Shown piece by piece: positions 53,679 through 63,143 of a stretch of 64,000 bases of DNA. The translations under genes and the position numbers were made by a program. The stretch comes from DATARH01 sp963773625 (GTDB lineage Bacteria; Pseudomonadota; Alphaproteobacteria; ATCC43930; CGMCC-115725), in the NCBI GenBank assembly GCA_963773625.1, contig CAVZCJ010000001.1, positions 372,001 to 436,000 of the forward strand, given 5' to 3'. Below the pieces are notes generated by a model. That model searched no databases. It saw nothing but the letters and a program-made list of their open reading frames with translations, and was not told where the DNA came from. Numbering within the stretch: the stretch's first letter is position 1; every line of letters begins with the position of its first letter.

Positions 53679-54014
53679 ATGTCCGCTCAAGGTTCATTGA
53701 CCCACTCGATCGAGAGCACCAACCTCGCCGACCTGCTGGAGCGGATCCTCGATAAGGGCGTTGTCGTTGCCGGTGACATTTCGATCAAATTGGTCGAAGT
53801 GGAGCTGCTGACAATCCAGCTGCGCCTGGTGATTTGCTCGGTCGACAAGGCGCGCGAACTGGGCCTGGACTGGTGGAACCACGACGCGCGCTCGGCACGA
53901 CTGGGCGGCGAACAACAAGCCGCGTTGGCGGCACTGGATCAGCGACTGGGCCGGATCGAGCAAGCCTTGGGCGCCGGTGCGGCGAATTCGGTCGAGCAGA
54001 GGGAGTCTGCATGA
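53679..54014 (+). CDS. gvpJ: GvpJ-type minor shell protein
   Basis: 111 aa. GvpA-family core (NLADLLERILDKGVVVAGDI, KLVEVELLTIQLRLVICSVDKARELGLDWW) with a longer C-terminal extension than gvpA (helical EQQAALAALDQRLGRIEQAL). The extension marks it as GvpJ/GvpM-like, a minor shell or nucleation component, rather than the main GvpA. SD AAGGAT. It overlaps the next gene. Confidence 0.88.
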   Translation: MSAQGSLTHSIESTNLADLLERILDKGVVVAGDISIKLVEVELLTIQLRLVICSVDKARELGLDWWNHDARSARLGGEQQAALAALDQRLGRIEQALGAGAANSVEQRESA

Positions 54015-54523
54015 TGGGCAAGGGACACGATACCGGCATCGGCGGCTTCGGCAGGATTTCGCGCGGCCTATCGGACCTGTTCGATTTCCTGTCCGAGCTG
54101 GACGACAGCAAGCTGCCGCGCCGCGGCACGCGCGAAAAAGACGGGATGATCATCGAATTTTCCTTCGGCAAGCGCACGCTTGCCGGCGATGAAGACGAAC
54201 CTGAGCGGGCCGCCGAACCGCGGCCGGCGAGCCATGAGAAGACGCGGCGGCAACGGGCAAAGCCGAGCGGGATCGAAGTGTTTGAGCCGGTCACCGACAT
54301 GTTCGACGAGCCGGATGAGGTCGTGCTGATGTTCGAGGTTCCGGGGGTTGCTCGCAAGGACATCCGGTGCGTGCTCGACGGTGACATTCTGCTGCTCGAA
54401 GCGAAGACTGGAGAGCGGTTGTATCGCAAGGAAATCCTGATCGAGGCAAAGCTCGCCGAGGCGGCGCCGCATTTGCGTCTGCGTAACGGCGTCTTAGAGG
54501 CCCGGCTGGCAAAGCTGAAATAG
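54011..54523 (+). CDS. gvpH: GvpH-like small heat-shock protein
   Basis: 170 aa. The C-terminal about 80 residues are an alpha-crystallin/Hsp20 domain (EVFEPVTDMFDEPDEVVLMFEVPGVARKDI in order, then LRNGVLEARLAKL). The N-terminus GIGGFGRISRGLSDLFDFLSEL is the gas-vesicle-type Hsp20 arm. It probably prevents GvpA aggregation during assembly. ATGATG start overlapping gvpJ. Confidence 0.88.
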   Translation: MMGKGHDTGIGGFGRISRGLSDLFDFLSELDDSKLPRRGTREKDGMIIEFSFGKRTLAGDEDEPERAAEPRPASHEKTRRQRAKPSGIEVFEPVTDMFDEPDEVVLMFEVPGVARKDIRCVLDGDILLLEAKTGERLYRKEILIEAKLAEAAPHLRLRNGVLEARLAKLK

Positions 54524-54570
54524 CGTTGTGACGGCGCGACCACCCCCAGGGCCACGAAGCGGATCGCGGC

Positions 54571-55126
54571 ATGTCACGGTTGATCTACGTTCCGGTCATG
54601 CACAGCAGCGTCGAGATGGGCTCGGCGGCGGGGGCCTATAAGGCGGCTTTCGTCGCCCGCTTTGGTGAACGGAAATGGCAGGAGCGCTGCGACGAATTCG
54701 ATGCCATCTGGGGCAACATCGCGGCTGCGATCGACGCTCTCAACCTCGATCCCACCACGCTGAAACTATATCAGGACAGCCTGCCGCTGTGCGGCAAGGA
54801 GGTTCAGCTGATCCGAGACCTCGCCGCTCAAGGGAGCCATAACCATCGGCTTCTCGCCGCGCTCATCGATAAGGGAGCGACGCTGATCGGCACCGAATCT
54901 CCAGAGTTGTTGCTGGAGGAATACCGGCTGTTGCAGTCGGCCGAGCGCGCGCCGGAGCAGGCGGCGGCGCTTTTGCAGGAACGCGACACGTTCATCGCCA
55001 AGCGCATCGATGCAACGCTGGGCGAAGGCAGAGACAGGTCTCCTTTTCATGGGCGCGCTTCATCAGGTGGCCCGACTGCTGCCGCCACGGATTTTGGTCG
55101 AATACTTGGCCGTGCGAACCCGGTAG
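54571..55126 (+). CDS. Conserved unnamed protein of the gas-vesicle operon, one frame break
   Basis: About 184 aa after removing an A near 55030; the corrected tail is GETGLLFMGALHQVARLLPP and further residues to the TAG at 55124. The fold looks globular and helical: LIYVPVMHSSVEMGS, LYQDSLPLCGKEVQLIRDLA, GATLIGTESPELLLEEY. I recall similar proteins of unknown function in archaea and bacteria but no name. The G-T-E-S/D-P-E-L-L-L-E-E-Y phrase is characteristic. Uncorrected, the frame runs to 55200. It may be a metabolite sensor or assembly factor. Confidence 0.7.
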
Positions 55127-55157
55127 GACCCGGTCGAAAGGCCGATAGGAGTAGCCG

Positions 55158-57354
55158 ATGCCCGACAAACAAGCCCCTCGCGGTGAGAGGCCGGAGCTGA
55201 CGGTTATCGAGGCACGGCGCGAGGATGTCGGGCGCGGGATCGTCCGGCTTGACCCAACGACCCTGAAGGAGATCGGCGCCGCGCCGGGCGATGTGCTCGA
55301 GATTGAGGGGAGAGCGCGGACCGTCGCGAAGGCCATGCCGACGTTCAAGGAGCAGCGGGGCCAGGAGGTGATTCAGCTCGATGGGGTCGCCCGCACCAAC
55401 GCGGGAGTGACGCTCGGCCAGAAGATCACGGTCGCCAAGGTCGCCCATGCGGTCCGCGCGACGGGTCGTCATGGCGCCACTGGGCGCCGGCCCCTTGCAC
55501 GAAGACGATATCGACTACATTGCCCGCCGTCTCGACGGCTTGGCCATGCATACGGGTGACCGGGTTCGGACGGCGTTGTTCGGCAGCGGCCATCGCGAGT
55601 TTCGCGTGGTGAGGACCGAGCCGGACGGGCCGGTGATGGTCCAGCCGAGCACATTGCTGGTCGATCGAGAACGCGCGCGCGACCGAAGATGAGCAGCCGA
55701 GTGACATCGTCACCTATGATGATCTCGGCGGCATGGAACGCGAGATTCACAAAATCCGCGAGATGATCGAATTGCCGTTGACCCATCCCGAGGTTTTCGA
55801 CCGCCTTGGGATGAAGCCGCCGAAGGGGGTTTTGCTGCATGGCCCGCCCGGCTGCGGCAAGACATTGCTCGGCCGCGCGGTGGCCCATGAGTCGGAGGCG
55901 GCCTTCATCTATGTCAGTGGGCCGGAGATCATCCAGAAATTCTACGGCGAGAGTGAAGTCGCGCCTCCGGAAGATCTTTGAGGACGCGCGGCGGCGGGCT
56001 CCTTGCATCATTTTTTTCGACGAAATCGATTCGCTAGCGCCAAAGCGCGAGCGCGTCGAGGGCGAGGTCGAAAAACGGGTTGTCGCGCAGTTGCTCTCGC
56101 TGATGGATGGGCTGAAGAGTCGTGGCGACGTGATTGTCATGGCGGCCACCAACCGGCCTAACAGTATCGATCCGGCGCTGCGCCGGCCCGGCCGGTTCGA
56201 CCGGGAGATCGTCATCGGCATCCCCAACGTCTCAGGCGCGGCGGGAAATCCTCGAAATCCATGCGCGGGGGATGCCGCTCGCCGCCGACGTCGAGCTCGG
56301 CGAACTGGCCGAAACGACGCATGGCTTTACCGGCGCCGATCTCAATGCACTGTGCGCCGAAGCGGCAATGGCGGCATTGCGCCGCCAGCTGCCAGGACTG
56401 AACCGCGGATCCGCCTCGATACCCATGAAACGCTGATGGCGATGGAGGTCGCCATGGCCGACTTCACGAGTGCTTTGGCTGAAGTTGAACCGTCGGGATT
56501 GCGCGAAGTGGCGGTGGAAGTGCCCAACGTCCGCTGGGACGAAGTTGGCGGGCTCGATGACATCAAGGCCGCGCTCCGGGAAGCAATCGCCTGGCCAATG
56601 AGCCAACCGCGTCTATTCCAGCATGTGGGCTTGCGCCCGCCGCACGGCATCCTGCTTTATGGCCCGCCCGGCAACGGCAAGACCCTCGTCGTCAAGGCCT
56701 TGGCGTCGCAAAGCAACCTGAATTTCATCTCGGTCAAGGGTCCGGAGCTGTTGTCGAAATATGTCGGGGAGTCGGAACGCGGCGTGCGCGAGCTGTTCGC
56801 CCGAGCGCGGCAGGCGGCGCCTTGTATCGTGTTCCTCGACGAGGTGGACGCTTTGGTGCCCCGGCGGGGCTTGCATGATCAGTCGCCAGTGACCGATCGG
56901 GTGGTCAGCCAGCTGCTCACCGAGATCGATGGCATCGAGGCGCTGAAGGATGTCTGGGTGATCGCCGCCACCAACAGGCCCGACATGCTCGACGACGCGC
57001 TGCTGCGACCCGGGCGCCTCGATTATCAACTCGAAGTCCCGAAGCCCGACCAGAAGGGTCGCGAGGCCATCCTGGCGGTCCACCTGCGCGGCAAACCGGT
57101 GGCTCCCTCGGTAGAGATTGATTCCCTTGCGGAACGGTCGGAGGGAATGTCCGCGGCTGAGACTCGCTTTATTTGCGACCGCGCGGCCATGAACGCTCTT
57201 CGGCGGGTGTTTCCCGACATCGGATGCCGCCTCGAGTTGATCCCGCGTCGGTGCTGATCGGACAGGCCGATTTTGACGAGGCACTTGGGAGGGGAACCGG
57301 GAGTCGACCAAGGTTTCGCGCGGGCTTCTGCCATCCTCATCGGAGGCACAGTGA
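55158..57354 (+). CDS. CDC48/VCP-type double AAA+ ATPase in the gas-vesicle operon, several frame breaks
   Basis: About 730 aa across frames. The N domain has EARREDVGRGIVRLDPTTLKEIG and GDVLEIEGRARTVAK, as in archaeal VAT. D1 (from 55720) has HGPPGCGKTLLGRAVAHE, FFDEIDSLAPKR and AATNRPNSIDPALRRPGRFD. D2 (from 56520) has YGPPGNGKTLVVKALA, FLDEVDALVPRRG and AATNRPDMLDDALLRPGRLD. Walker A, B and arginine-finger residues are intact in both rings. Breaks near 55450, 55690, 55965, 56237, 56410 and 57220 are mostly single insertions. It is a segregase or unfoldase that could remodel vesicle proteins. The last residues are uncertain. Confidence 0.88.
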
Positions 57355-57506
57355 TGGAGGAGGATCCGATCATTATCCGGATGAATATTGCCCACTACCT
57401 AGCGATGTTGACGCTCGACATGGACGTCGAAAAGCGCTTCCTTACCGAGCAATTGCTCGCGGAAGCCAGGGGGAATCTGTTCCGGGCGACGGGCTCGAGT
57501 AAATAA
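57354..57506 (+). CDS. Small alphaproteobacterial-type protein (50 aa)
   Basis: ATG overlaps the CDC48 stop (TGATG). The peptide (IIIRMNIAHYLAMLTLDMDV, then EKRFLTEQLLAEARGNL) matches a common short alphaproteobacterial pattern with M-N-I-A-H-Y/F and a helical tail. Function unknown. Last gene of the gas-vesicle operon; nothing resembling a terminator follows. Confidence 0.55.
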   Translation: MEEDPIIIRMNIAHYLAMLTLDMDVEKRFLTEQLLAEARGNLFRATGSSK

Positions 57507-57749
57507 CACCAGCGCCTATTCGATCCTGTCCGAGTTGAGCATCGTCCGAGAGTGAGTGATTAAAGCCGCCCCGCCGCTCAAGGCGGAGACAACGGGGTCA
57601 GCAAGACTAGTTCGGGCTCCCGGCTCTCGGGCCGTGCCCAGCAGCCGATCGAGCTACGCCGTAGCATTCGCATGAGCGACACTCCGAGCCGCGGCGATCG
57701 AGGATCGTCACGGTGCCGCGGGTATAACGGATGGGCCCGGCACGTTTAG

Positions 57750-58145
57750 ATCGAGCGGCTCGTCGTCCAGCGCATCGGCAAGGACATCTTCCGGGCCGCC
57801 CTGATGGATTATTGGGGAGGCACCTGCCCTGTCACCGGCATCACCGATCCTGCCCTGCTGCGGGCGTCCCGTATCGTTCCTTGGGCTGAATGCGGAAACG
57901 CGCAACGCCTCGATGTCCGCAATGGCCTGCTCCTCTCCGCACTTTGGGATGCGGCGTTCGACACGGGCCTCATCAGCTTTGCCGATGACGGAAGCGCGCT
58001 CGCGGCCGCCGAATTGAGCACCGCCGCAAGGGCCGCTCTCGGCATCGCGAGGGTGCCGCGACTGACCAATCTGCGAGAGGCCCATCACACCACCCTCGCT
58101 GCCCATCGCGCCCGACACGGCTTCTCGGGCAGCAGAGACGCGTAG
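57750..58145 (+). pseudogene. HNH endonuclease C-terminal fragment
   Basis: The frame opens right after a TAG (57747) and reads ERLVVQRIGKDIFRAALMDYWGGTCPVTGI, then ALLRASRIVPWAECGNAQRLDVRNGLLLSALWDAAFD. These are the HNH motifs (C-P-V-T-G-I, S/R-H-like I-V-P-W, N-G-L-L-L) of a restriction-type HNH endonuclease. The usual first His of the HNH is Arg (SRIVPW), and the N-terminal half is missing. Likely a remnant of a defence or mobile-element gene. Confidence 0.6.
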
Positions 58146-58312
58146 CATGACCTCGCGCCTGCAGCGCTAGAAGGCTGACCGCAGCGCGGAAACGCTCCAC
58201 CAGATCCCGAACCGGCATCATTATCTGCACGCCCCATTCGATGGTTGCCACGTTATCGCATCCGCCGTCGGCGGCTGCAGACGACGGTGGGCGCGTGGTC
58301 ATGTTTTCCCTT

Positions 58313-60017
58313 TCACACAACGACGGCGTGCTTGAGGAAATCGTCAAGGTCAAAAACTGCATTTGCCGAAGGGTTCGTGCCCGTCAGCTCGGCGGCGTCG
58401 AACGCCGCCATCAACGGGTCGATCTTGCCGAGTCCCGTCTCGTCGCGCGCGATCCTGACCGCGGTCGGAGTCGGCACCACCTTCGCGTTGCCGACGCACC
58501 ACGCCATCAGTCGGCTGCCGCCGTGTTTGAAACTCCCGTCCGCGAGCTTGCGCTCGACGGTCTTAATCGCCCCCATCAACGAAATCCCCTGTCGCACGGC
58601 GCCGAGCAGCTTGTTCGTTTGGGTGACCTCTATCTCGGCGAGCGCATCGACTATGCCGCCGATGCCCATCGCGTCGACACCGACCAGGCCGAGCAGGCCC
58701 GCGTCTTTGAACTCGGCGCACGATCTCGACGATCGCATCGAGGTCGTCGGGAAGTTGATCGACCAGCGTCAGGTCGCCATCCGTCTTGAAATTCTCGTAA
58801 ATCGCCGAGTTCACCTTGCGCCGCTCCTCACCCTCGGGAGAGATAAAGGCGTGGGTCCACAGCAGCCACTTGCGCGTGTCCCGCTCGCGGCCGAGTACGG
58901 CGACGCCGAGCAGATCGTCAAGTCCGCCCCCGTCAATCCCGATGGTGACAACCTCGGAACGTGCGAGCAGCGTCTCGAGCGTCAGCCCCGGCTCGATCCC
59001 GCGTGCCCAGACCGCGGCGCCAGCCCAGCTGTCAGAGCGCAGCGCAATGCCGATCTCGATATTGAGATGCTGCGAGGCCCAGCGGTTGATCTCGGCCGAA
59101 CCCTTTTGCTGCGCGCCGGCGAAGTCGGACACCAGCCGTTCGATCCGCACCGAACGGTTGCGGTTCGGCGTGACCATCCACCAGTTCGCCGCGTCGCGCC
59201 ACGGTGCCGTCTCGCCGCCCTCGAGCATGTCCGGCGGGAACTCGTAGATCGCTGGCAGCATCGGCACGCCTGTCAGCTTGCCGTCGCGGATCGCCCGCGC
59301 CTGCGCCAGCTCTGCCGCGAATGCGCCTTGCGGCGGCCGGTCGGACTGCGTGGTGATAAACATGAGGAACGCTTCGGGCTGCGAAACCATGCCGCCGCGG
59401 AGCTACCCGATGATGTTGGCCGCGTTCGCCATCTTCGCGGTTTCGTGGAGCTCGTCGACCAGGATAGCCGCCGGCTTCGGGCCGGTCGCCACCGACAAGT
59501 CAAAGGTCTTGATCCGCAGCTTGGCGCCCGTCTTTCGATCGGTGATCGTCTTTAGGTGCTGTTGAACGTGCATCCGCTTCTGCAGGAAGCCGTCGGGATC
59601 GGCCGCGATCATCCCCTCGGCCTGACTAAAGGCGAGGTCCGAGACGTCCTGCGTCGGGCCCGTCAATACCAGCTCGGCGCGGGGTCGTTCGTTGAGCAGT
59701 AAGGCCGTCACCATCAGCCCGGCCGCGTGGGTCGTCTTCGCGTTTTTCTTCGGTACCAAGACGAAGGCCTCGCGGATCAGCCGCTCGCCGCTCGTGGGAT
59801 CCAACGAGCCGAACAGCGCGGCAATGATCTCGCGGAACCAGTCGCCGCCGGCTGTTAGCATCGGCGGCATCCCGACCACATCGGGGATGTGCAGTTTGTC
59901 GAAGACCGCGACCGCGCGCCTGGCTTGCGCCTCGAAGAGCGGCAAGTCGGGCAGCAGCGAGCGACCAGAGCAAATCCGCTCCTGCCAGTCGGTGAGAGAG
60001 AGAGCCCACTGCATCAT
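58313..60017 (-). pseudogene. Phage terminase large subunit, nonsense codon and frame break
   Basis: About 567 aa if continuous. Part 1 (60017-59403) has the ATPase centre: LVPKKNAKTTHAAGLM (Walker A) and PAAILVDELHETAKM (Walker B). An in-frame TAG at 59403-59405 interrupts, then the same frame continues FLMFITTQSDRPP and VTIGIDGGGLDDLLGVAVLG (nuclease Asp residues) and shifts frame near 58705. The lysogenic-phage TerL pattern is clear. The in-frame stop suggests genuine decay. It follows the small terminase gene by 1 nt. Confidence 0.8.
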
Positions 60018-60018
60018 G

Positions 60019-60384
60019 TCAGTGAATCAAGTGAGCCCACTCGGTCCCCTCGCCGGCGTTTTCCGCTTCGGCGTTGGCGCGCTCCTTTTTACCGAGCTTC
60101 GGTTCGGTCCGCGGCGTCGGCGCGGTGGCGCCGGTCATTTCCTCGAGTTTTTTCTGTGCCGAGACGTTGCCCGAGCGCGCGCTCTTAAATAGGAGATCTA
60201 CGACCTCTCGGCGTCGTTTCGACCGACCATCCACCAGCTCGCCCGCGAAGTATTTCGAGAGGGTAACCCCGCTGATACCGATGGCCCGGGCGATGGTCTC
60301 GTGGCGCTCGCCAACCGCCGCCATCTGTTCGACCGCCCGACGCATTGGCGTCGTCGGCCTAAATTCTGGTCGGCCTTTGCGCAT
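60019..60384 (-). CDS. Phage terminase small subunit
   Basis: 121 aa. Helix-turn-helix near the N-terminus (HETIARAIGISGVTLSKYFAGEL), a middle helix KRRREVVDLLFKSARSGNVSAQKKLEEM and a charged tail. The HTH binds the cos/pac site. It lies directly upstream of the large subunit and downstream of an HNH fragment, the normal head-module order. GC is high, so the prophage is adapted or old. Confidence 0.8.
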   Translation of the reverse strand: MRKGRPEFRPTTPMRRAVEQMAAVGERHETIARAIGISGVTLSKYFAGELVDGRSKRRREVVDLLFKSARSGNVSAQKKLEEMTGATAPTPRTEPKLGKKERANAEAENAGEGTEWAHLIH

Positions 60385-60615
60385 GGACGGTCCTCTCGAT
60401 TGAATTTGCCGAAATCGGGAAACGGCCGAAAATCTCGAACGGACAAAAAAAGTCCGCCAATGAGCGAGTTGCGCATGTTTCGGCCGGGCGGTTGAGGGCT
60501 TTCTGGTACCCCCTTTCGCAGGGCCGTGGCCCAAAGGAAGCCCAGGAAAAAATTTTAGACCCTGGCCGTCTTCGCGCGTTGCGAGCTGAACCGATCCCGA
60601 CGAGCGCGAACCCAT

Positions 60616-60787
60616 TTACGATCTCGACCTAGCTGCTCTCGCCGCGGCCGTCTTGGTCGTGTGGCATGAACCACATAGTAGCATGACGTTCGCGGGGTCG
60701 AGCGGTGCACCGTCGTCTTTCAGCTCGACAATATGGTCAGCGAAGATGCGTGTGTTTCTGCGGCTGCAACGCTCGCACCGTCGACCT
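60616..60787 (-). pseudogene. Phage HNH endonuclease, 3' fragment
   Basis: The minus strand reads RRCERCSRRNTRIFADHIVELKDDG in sequence, then DPANVMLLCGSCHTTKTAAAR. It contains the C-x-x-C knuckle, the D-H of HNH and the second C-x-x-C-H. It is truncated upstream where the integrase frame on the other strand begins. Such HNH proteins assist terminase in cos phages. Confidence 0.65.
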
Positions 60788-61493
60788 CATCGCTCATTGG
60801 GAAACTCTCCACTTTTCCGATGCAAGTCCAGCCCATGCCGTACCACCGCCGAAGGTTGACCAAACGGAGGTCGAAATTCTCGACGCGAATCAGATTGCCG
60901 CCACCCTTGCGGCGCTCGAAGGGCACCCGCTGCATACAGTCGTCGCTACGGCAATCGGCACGGGCATGAGGCGAGGCGAGTTGTGCGCCTTGGCATGGGG
61001 CGCGGTTGATCTTGACCGTGCGGTGGTGCGCGTCGAGCGAAGCCTAGAGGAAACCGCCGAAGGGCTACGGTTCAAGCCGCCAAAGACGCGCAGCGGTCGG
61101 CGATCTGTCTCGTTACCAGCCGCTACCGTCGAGACGCTGCGCGCTCACCGCCGCGCCCAACTCGAATTGCGCTTGATGCTCGGCGTAGGCAGGCCCGGGG
61201 ATGATGACCTCGTGTTTCCGCTGTTCGACGGCTCACCGTACCCGCCCGACAAGCTCTCGCGCGATTGGCTGCGCGTCGTCACCGCGAAGAAGTTGCCCCG
61301 CGTCATGTTCCACGCGCTGCGGCATTCGCACGTCTCGGCCCTGATCGCAGCCGGGCTGGACGTGCTCACTGTGTCGCAGCGGATCGGGCACGCCAACCCG
61401 GCCATCACCCTCAAGGTCTACGCCCATCGCTTCGCAGTGCGGGACGGAGAGGCGGCCCGCGCGCTCGACACGGTGCTCGGTGCCAAGTCTTGA
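60705..61493 (+). CDS. Tyrosine integrase, catalytic part, N-terminus replaced or lost
   Basis: The homologous part starts near 60834 (VEILDANQIAATLAALEG). TGMRRGELCALAWGAVDLD gives Arg I, then KTRSGRRSVSLP, MFHALRHSHVSALIAAG (His-x-x-Arg), HANPAITLKVYAHRF (Tyr). The first about 43 residues encoded by the open frame are antisense to the phage HNH fragment and not integrase, so the arm- and core-binding domains are probably deleted. It sits immediately before the right tRNA-Ser half, in the position of the island's own integrase. Confidence 0.75.
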   Translation: MHRRLSARQYGQRRCVCFCGCNARTVDLIAHWETLHFSDASPAHAVPPPKVDQTEVEILDANQIAATLAALEGHPLHTVVATAIGTGMRRGELCALAWGAVDLDRAVVRVERSLEETAEGLRFKPPKTRSGRRSVSLPAATVETLRAHRRAQLELRLMLGVGRPGDDDLVFPLFDGSPYPPDKLSRDWLRVVTAKKLPRVMFHALRHSHVSALIAAGLDVLTVSQRIGHANPAITLKVYAHRFAVRDGEAARALDTVLGAKS

Positions 61494-61497
61494 GCCT

Positions 61498-61519
61498 CCG
61501 GTGCCAATCCGGTGCCAAT
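61498..61519 (+). repeat. Tandem CCGGTGCCAAT pair, right end
   Basis: Copies at 61498 and 61509, directly after the integrase stop and 100 bp before the tRNA-Ser half. The same pair is at the left end (42972). Likely recombinase arm sites. Confidence 0.55.
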
Positions 61520-61617
61520 TTCGGGTTTTGTTCCTTTTTGGCAGAGGCCGCCCGGTTGACCGTACCGGCTCGAAACTCTAGAACTGGTGCGGCATACGCC
61601 GTGACCCGCTCTTTGGT

Positions 61618-61656
61618 GGAGGGGTGGCCGAGTGGCTGAAGGCGGCGGTTTGCTAA
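61618..61656 (+). other. 5' half of tRNA-Ser(GCU), right island boundary
   Basis: Identical over 39 bp to 42815-42853. After GCTAA the sequence again leaves tRNA-Ser, though short matches to the left copy (ATCC-GA-TTGTCAG) continue. The true 3' half is not in the window, which suggests another element lies further right. Confidence 0.75.
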
Positions 61657-61878
61657 TCCGACTACGGGCATCCCGTCTTATCCTATTGCATCCTGATTTG
61701 TCAGGAATTGCAATCATTTAGGCCGGTCACCATCCCGCTGCATCTCGCCATGTCACAGCTCGTATTGCGGCGTTTGGGTCCAAGATTGGGTCCAAAAAGG
61801 AAGACCGTTGAACAGATGCAGTGATCTCCTAACGCCGCGTCTGAGGGGCATACCTCATGGCATCGCATTTCGGTCAAT

Positions 61879-62722
61879 TTAGCGATGAAATGCCTCCCCA
61901 AGGCCCCCAGAGGAAAGCAGGTAACCCTCTAGCGCGCGTTCCGTCCTTCCCCCAGGCCGGTCAATAAGACCGATGCGGCGGCGGAAATCGGGGTCGTTCA
62001 GCGCAAGCTCCTTGCCGACAAGATCATCGGCGGCAGCGGTGCAAAGATAATAGGATTGCTGCGGCGGGATGCCCCACCGGCGCCAAATCGATCTGACGGA
62101 TCTGGCTGATCCGGTTGATCCCGGATGCTCGGATAGCGGCCTGCATGTCGGTGTCGATGACGCCGGGCGCCAAGCCGAAGACCCGCACCCCCGCATCGGC
62201 GCACTCCAGCGCGATCGCGTCGGTCAGCATGGCGAGCCCGGCCTTGGCAGAACAATAGGCGCTCCAGCCTTCGAGCGGGCGATGCGCGGCGCCTGAGGAG
62301 ATGTTGATCACCGTCCCCTTGCCCGCCTCCAGCATTCTCGGCAGCGTCGCGCGCGCCGTATGATAGGCGCCGACGAGGTTGACCTCGATGCTCCGCCCCC
62401 AGGCCGCCGGATCGCTTTGCACCAGTGCACCGATCGGCTCGATGATGCCGGCGTTATTTACCAGAATGTCGACGCGTCCCAGCCGCTGATCGGTTTCGGC
62501 GACCATCGTCTGTACCGATCCGTAGTCTGCGACGTCACAAGCCCAGGCTGTGGCCCGGCCGCCGTTGGCGACGATTTCCTCGGCGAGCTGCGACGCCCGC
62601 TTTCCGTCGCGCGCTACGAGCATAATTGCCGCGCCTGCCTTAGCGAGCACGAATGCCACCGCAGCGCCTATCCCGCGGCTTGCGCCCGTCACGATCGCTA
62701 CTTTGCCGTCGAGCTCGGTCAT
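61879..62722 (-). CDS. Short-chain dehydrogenase/reductase, one frame break
   Basis: About 250 aa plus an uncertain tail. TGASRGIGAAVAF (cofactor), VDILVNNAGII, INISSGAAHRPLEGWSAYCSAKAGL with intact Ser, Tyr and Lys, then LAPGVIDTDMQ. The frame shifts near 62080; the next frame continues with the typical C-terminus (ELALNDPDFRRRIGLI). ATG at 62722. The catalytic site is complete, unlike the SDR at 36045. Substrate unknown. Confidence 0.78.
61905..61936 (+). repeat. Direct repeat copy 1 (CCCCAGAGGAA...AGGTAACCCT)
   Basis: About 32 bp resembling 63759-63790, with small differences (AGC versus TGGT, CT inserted). The two copies flank the SDR/protease segment. Confidence 0.5.
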
Positions 62723-62900
62723 TTCCGTCGCTCCCCCTCCCCCCTTCTTCACCCTCGGGCACGCGGGTCGTTAGGCGATACCATCTCTTATCGCGACCCG
62801 GTAGGCTGATGGCCGTGACTGTGACGCCGCCGGCGACCCTCCCCGATCCCATAGACTTCCGGTACGTTGGCGACGGCAAGCAAGATAGCCCTAGCAACCC

Positions 62901-63143
62901 ATGGAAGACCTTGTACAGTTCCTCGACGAGATCGTGGAGCCGACGATCGCCGATTTCGAGGCGAACCCCACGTCCCGACGCCACGCATTTCTAGCGTGCG
63001 TCGCCACGTTCCACGGCGTCGATTACCTGGCTCGATTGGCTCCGGCCGCCGCGGCGATATTGATGCCAACCACGGCCCAACCGCTGCCCTGTCTCACCAC
63101 TAGCGGCCCGCCGCTGGTGCCGTGGGTAGCATCGCAATCGTGA
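62901..63143 (+). CDS. Possible short hypothetical protein, probably a fragment
   Basis: The opening 45 residues (EDLVQFLDEIVEPTIADFEA, then RHAFLACVATFHGVDYLA) look like real protein, helical with His and Cys. After that the sequence is antisense to the protease C-terminus and turns Pro/Ala-rich. A frame slip or truncation is likely. Family not recognised. Confidence 0.4.
   Translation: MEDLVQFLDEIVEPTIADFEANPTSRRHAFLACVATFHGVDYLARLAPAAAAILMPTTAQPLPCLTTSGPPLVPWVASQS

Noticed and set aside
58245..59555. Long plus-strand frame opposite the terminase
   Set aside because: No domain and antisense to clear TerL motifs; composition is that of a shadow frame.
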